Below are positions 62,126 to 64,000 of a stretch of 64,000 bases of DNA, in pieces. The stretch is from Sporosarcina pasteurii (lineage in GTDB: Bacteria > Bacillota > Bacilli > Bacillales_A > Planococcaceae). The notes under the pieces are model-generated. The model was not told the origin of the DNA and did no database searches. It saw only the letters and a list, made by a program, of their open reading frames with translations. Where the stretch lies: assembly GCF_041295575.1 (NCBI RefSeq), contig NZ_CP160452.1, positions 1,054,001 to 1,118,000 on the forward strand, given 5' to 3'. A program made the translations under genes and the position numbers. Numbering within the stretch: the first letter of the stretch is position 1; every line of letters starts with the position of its first letter.

Positions 62126-62297
62126 GCTTCTATTCAGTTTTTCGACTTTTATAAAGTAGCATCCTATTTTAAACGGGTCAATAGATAGTGTAGATGTTAT
62201 TTTATTTCGATAATTGCACATCACTTGACGAATAGGAGTAAAACAACATGTATGCGTATTCAAATATTTTTTTTGTTTGGGAAAGTGGCGGCAATTG

Positions 62298-63248
62298 TTA
62301 ATCACTTATGAAAGGCTGTATCCATTGCAAAATAGTATAAATGATAGGGAGGGTAATAAAACAGAGAAGTGTAGTGAGGATAACGCCGAATGATGCAAAA
62401 GAAGTATCTGCACCAAATTTTTGTGCATAAACAGAAGTAGTTGTCGCACTCGGCATGGCAGCTGTCAGTATAGCAACGATGATTAGCGAATGTGGAACAG
62501 ACAGAAAAATAAAAACAAGTAAGCTTAAAGGAACTATCATTAATTTAAGTATGGCCGCGATCCAAATATACTTGTTTTTCCCATACTGTATAAAATCTTT
62601 TATTCGAATATCTGCAAGAAAACTCCCAATCAAAATCATCGATAAAGGAACCGTCATTTTCCCAACATTTTCAAATGTCGTCAAAATGATGTCCGGCCAA
62701 CTAAGCGGAAGAAATAGCATACATACGCCAACAAGTGTTGAAAGGATCCCGGGATTGAAAAATAACATACGCCAATTTACACTTCGGTCATGCATCGTAA
62801 ATATATAAATCCCATACGTCCAAATTAAAATTAAGTAACAAATATTAAATATCGTTAAGTAAATAACTCCTTGCTCAGCCATCAAAATATGAATAACGGC
62901 AAACCCAATAAATCCTTGATTGCCGAAGATAATTAAGCTCTCAAATACGCTTTTTTGTTCGTTAGGAAGTGCGGCTCTTTTTCGTAGTCTAGCCGCAATG
63001 AACACGGATAGAGAAAGTACAAAAATAGACATCATGACAAGCCAAATAAAATCGATTAACAATTCAATGGAATAAGTCGTTTGAAGCGAGAACAAGATTA
63101 GGGCAGGCAAAGTAACATATAGCATGAGCTGTGTCATGACCTGATTTGCATGTTGATTGAATACGCGTAATTTGCGAGCAGTAAAGCCAATAATCGCCAT
63201 CATATAAAGCGGCATCATCGCTAACACAAAATCGCTAATGGGTAGCAA
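62298..63248 (-). CDS. AEC (auxin efflux carrier) family transporter
   Basis: This 316-aa membrane protein has ten predicted helices in two repeats. MMPLYMMAIIGFTARKLRVF opens the first repeat, and VPLSMILIGSFLADIRIKDF and AMPSATTTSVYAQKFGAD (crossover helix before the end) are typical of the family. Bacterial members export or import organic acids such as malate or malonate. The TTG at 63248 was chosen because AAAGGAG is 8 bases before it; the longer frame begins with unrelated polar sequence. The substrate is unknown. Confidence 0.8.
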   Translation of the reverse strand: MLPISDFVLAMMPLYMMAIIGFTARKLRVFNQHANQVMTQLMLYVTLPALILFSLQTTYSIELLIDFIWLVMMSIFVLSLSVFIAARLRKRAALPNEQKSVFESLIIFGNQGFIGFAVIHILMAEQGVIYLTIFNICYLILIWTYGIYIFTMHDRSVNWRMLFFNPGILSTLVGVCMLFLPLSWPDIILTTFENVGKMTVPLSMILIGSFLADIRIKDFIQYGKNKYIWIAAILKLMIVPLSLLVFIFLSVPHSLIIVAILTAAMPSATTTSVYAQKFGADTSFASFGVILTTLLCFITLPIIYTILQWIQPFISD

Positions 63249-63516
63249 AACTGTAGCTCCTTTAGACTGTTTTTGTAATTTATGGTTACAGAAGAGAAAA
63301 GGTGAAAAGAGTGATGGGTATCTGTAGAACCTTGATTGGTGACAGTCACTCACACAACTTAAGCACTATTCTGACAACGTTGATGGAGTGGTTACGAAAC
63401 TTCGATTGAGGAGGTTTTGTTGGCACGCTCTTAGTGGTTCTTTTTCTGCTAAATTACGGGGACTCGTGCAAGACATGATTCAGGAAATGAACACAATTGT
63501 ATATAAAAAATTAAAA

Positions 63517-63544
63517 GGCCAATCAATTTAATATTTGATTGGCC
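63517..63544 (-). terminator. Rho-independent terminator for the gene at the window end
   Basis: GGCCAATCAA / TTGATTGGCC (63517-63526, 63535-63544) is a perfect 10-bp stem; the A-rich stretch 63503-63516 gives the T tail on the minus strand. The 63545-63601 part holds TTGCGTAGGCACC, another dispersed arm. Confidence 0.85.
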
Positions 63545-63601
63545 TATGTTTGTATGGTTACCTTAAGTTAAAGATTATAATTGCACTTTGCGTAGGCACC
63601 G

Positions 63602-64000
63602 TTATTCATCACGCTTAAGTGAATATCTGTTTTCCGCATAAGACAACTCTAAGTTTTCTCGTAATGTAGTCCCTTCGTATTCTGTCCGGAATATTCCACG
63701 CTTTTGTAGGATAGGAACAACTTGATCAACAAATGCAGTTAATTCGCTTGGCAAATTAGCAATTAACATAAAACCATCTGCCGCGTTCTGCTCGTACCAC
63801 GCTTCGACAAGATTCGCGACTTGCTCAGGTGTACCCATAAAAGGTGTGCGGGGTGTCGCTTCTCTAAACGCTACTTGACGAAGGGTTAAGTTTTGCTCGC
63901 GTGCTTCAGACTTAATGCGGTCCGTATCGCTTCTGAAACTATTTTTGCCAATGCATCCTATATCCGGGAAAGGTTCATCCAATGGATATTGGGAAAAATC
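63602..64000 (-). CDS. LLM-class flavin-dependent oxidoreductase, NtaA/DmoA type, C-terminal part only
   Basis: The frame is open to the window edge, so the gene is cut by the window. The visible 132 residues (FPDIGCIGKNSF, then TPRTPFMGTPEQVANLVEAWYEQNAADGFML and LTAFVDQVVPILQKRGIFRTEYEG) match the C-terminal end of NtaA/SnaA/DszA-type FMN-dependent monooxygenases, with the closing arginine-rich FRTEYEGTTLRENL motif. The substrate is unknown; the group covers sulfonates, nitrilotriacetate and thioethers. It is a different subgroup from the oxygenase at 43362. Confidence 0.8.
   Translation of the reverse strand, partial: DFSQYPLDEPFPDIGCIGKNSFRSDTDRIKSEAREQNLTLRQVAFREATPRTPFMGTPEQVANLVEAWYEQNAADGFMLIANLPSELTAFVDQVVPILQKRGIFRTEYEGTTLRENLELSYAENRYSLKRDE

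Noticed and set aside
1-64000. CRISPR array, tRNA or rRNA genes
   Set aside because: No regularly spaced direct repeats of CRISPR length, and no tRNA or rRNA consensus, were seen on either strand.

Overview
The window reads as chromosome from a low-GC Gram-positive bacterium of the Bacillales, probably Planococcaceae (Sporosarcina/Lysinibacillus-like). The reasons are strong AGGAGG-type ribosome binding sites, frequent TTG/GTG starts, Rho-independent terminators with long T runs, lipobox lipoproteins, a Bacillus-type DbpA helicase, a YwaD-like M28 peptidase and a Bacillus-type purine riboswitch. The genus is inference from gene content only. I saw no rRNA or tRNA gene and no CRISPR array.

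Layout. (1) 0.5-3.7 kb: an ectoine/hydroxyectoine ABC importer operon (ehuBCDA). (2) 3.7-12.8 kb: ordinary chromosomal genes: RNA helicase dbpA, an XRE regulator with small membrane proteins, a HAD phosphatase-Nudix fusion, an MFS carrier, a GNAT acetyltransferase, a decayed dehydrogenase, a tubby-like protein, a lipoprotein and an M15 wall peptidase. (3) 12.9-40.4 kb: a long accessory region rich in defence genes and wreckage. It holds a 949-aa membrane protein resembling DUF2254 at its N-terminus, a broken membrane gene, a phage replication cassette (initiator-like protein, DnaB-type helicase), a candidate structured RNA with its own promoter and terminator, two relics of an McrC-like nuclease, a nuclease-DUF2075 ATPase broken by one stop codon, an IS3 relic next to a tyrosine integrase relic, a PHP-SMC ATPase (TrlF/Ppl type), a protein with eight zinc-ribbon repeats around a Vsr-like nuclease domain, and a DptF-DptG-DptH (DndFGH) restriction module with no Dnd modification genes in sight.

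(4) 40.7-52.4 kb: a catabolic gene set apparently under one FCD-type GntR regulator. Four near-palindromic sites built on CTTGTATGGTACATG precede the BCCT transporter, the regulator and the downstream hydrolase/permease group. The enzymes are a luciferase-like flavin monooxygenase, a flavin reductase, a DUF1185 protein, an alpha/beta hydrolase, two aldehyde dehydrogenases, a YciI-like protein and an isochorismatase-type hydrolase, with BCCT and NCS1 transporters. The set looks like oxidative ring opening of a nitrogen heterocycle, by the logic of the trigonelline (tgn) and pyrimidine (rut) pathways; the substrate is not known.

(5) 52.6-64 kb: an M28 aminopeptidase, gamma-glutamyltransferase, a decayed GntR regulator before glycolate oxidase glcDF, a purine riboswitch controlling a nucleoside hydrolase and a NupC nucleoside transporter (minus strand), an AEC-family carrier and the end of a second luciferase-like monooxygenase.

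Several intergenic regions carry short degenerate repeats (GGTACC/GGTGCC-TRTGC type, often as inverted pairs; a 57-bp repeat at 5.3 and 9.5 kb). Functions are assigned from recalled family motifs; no database search was run.
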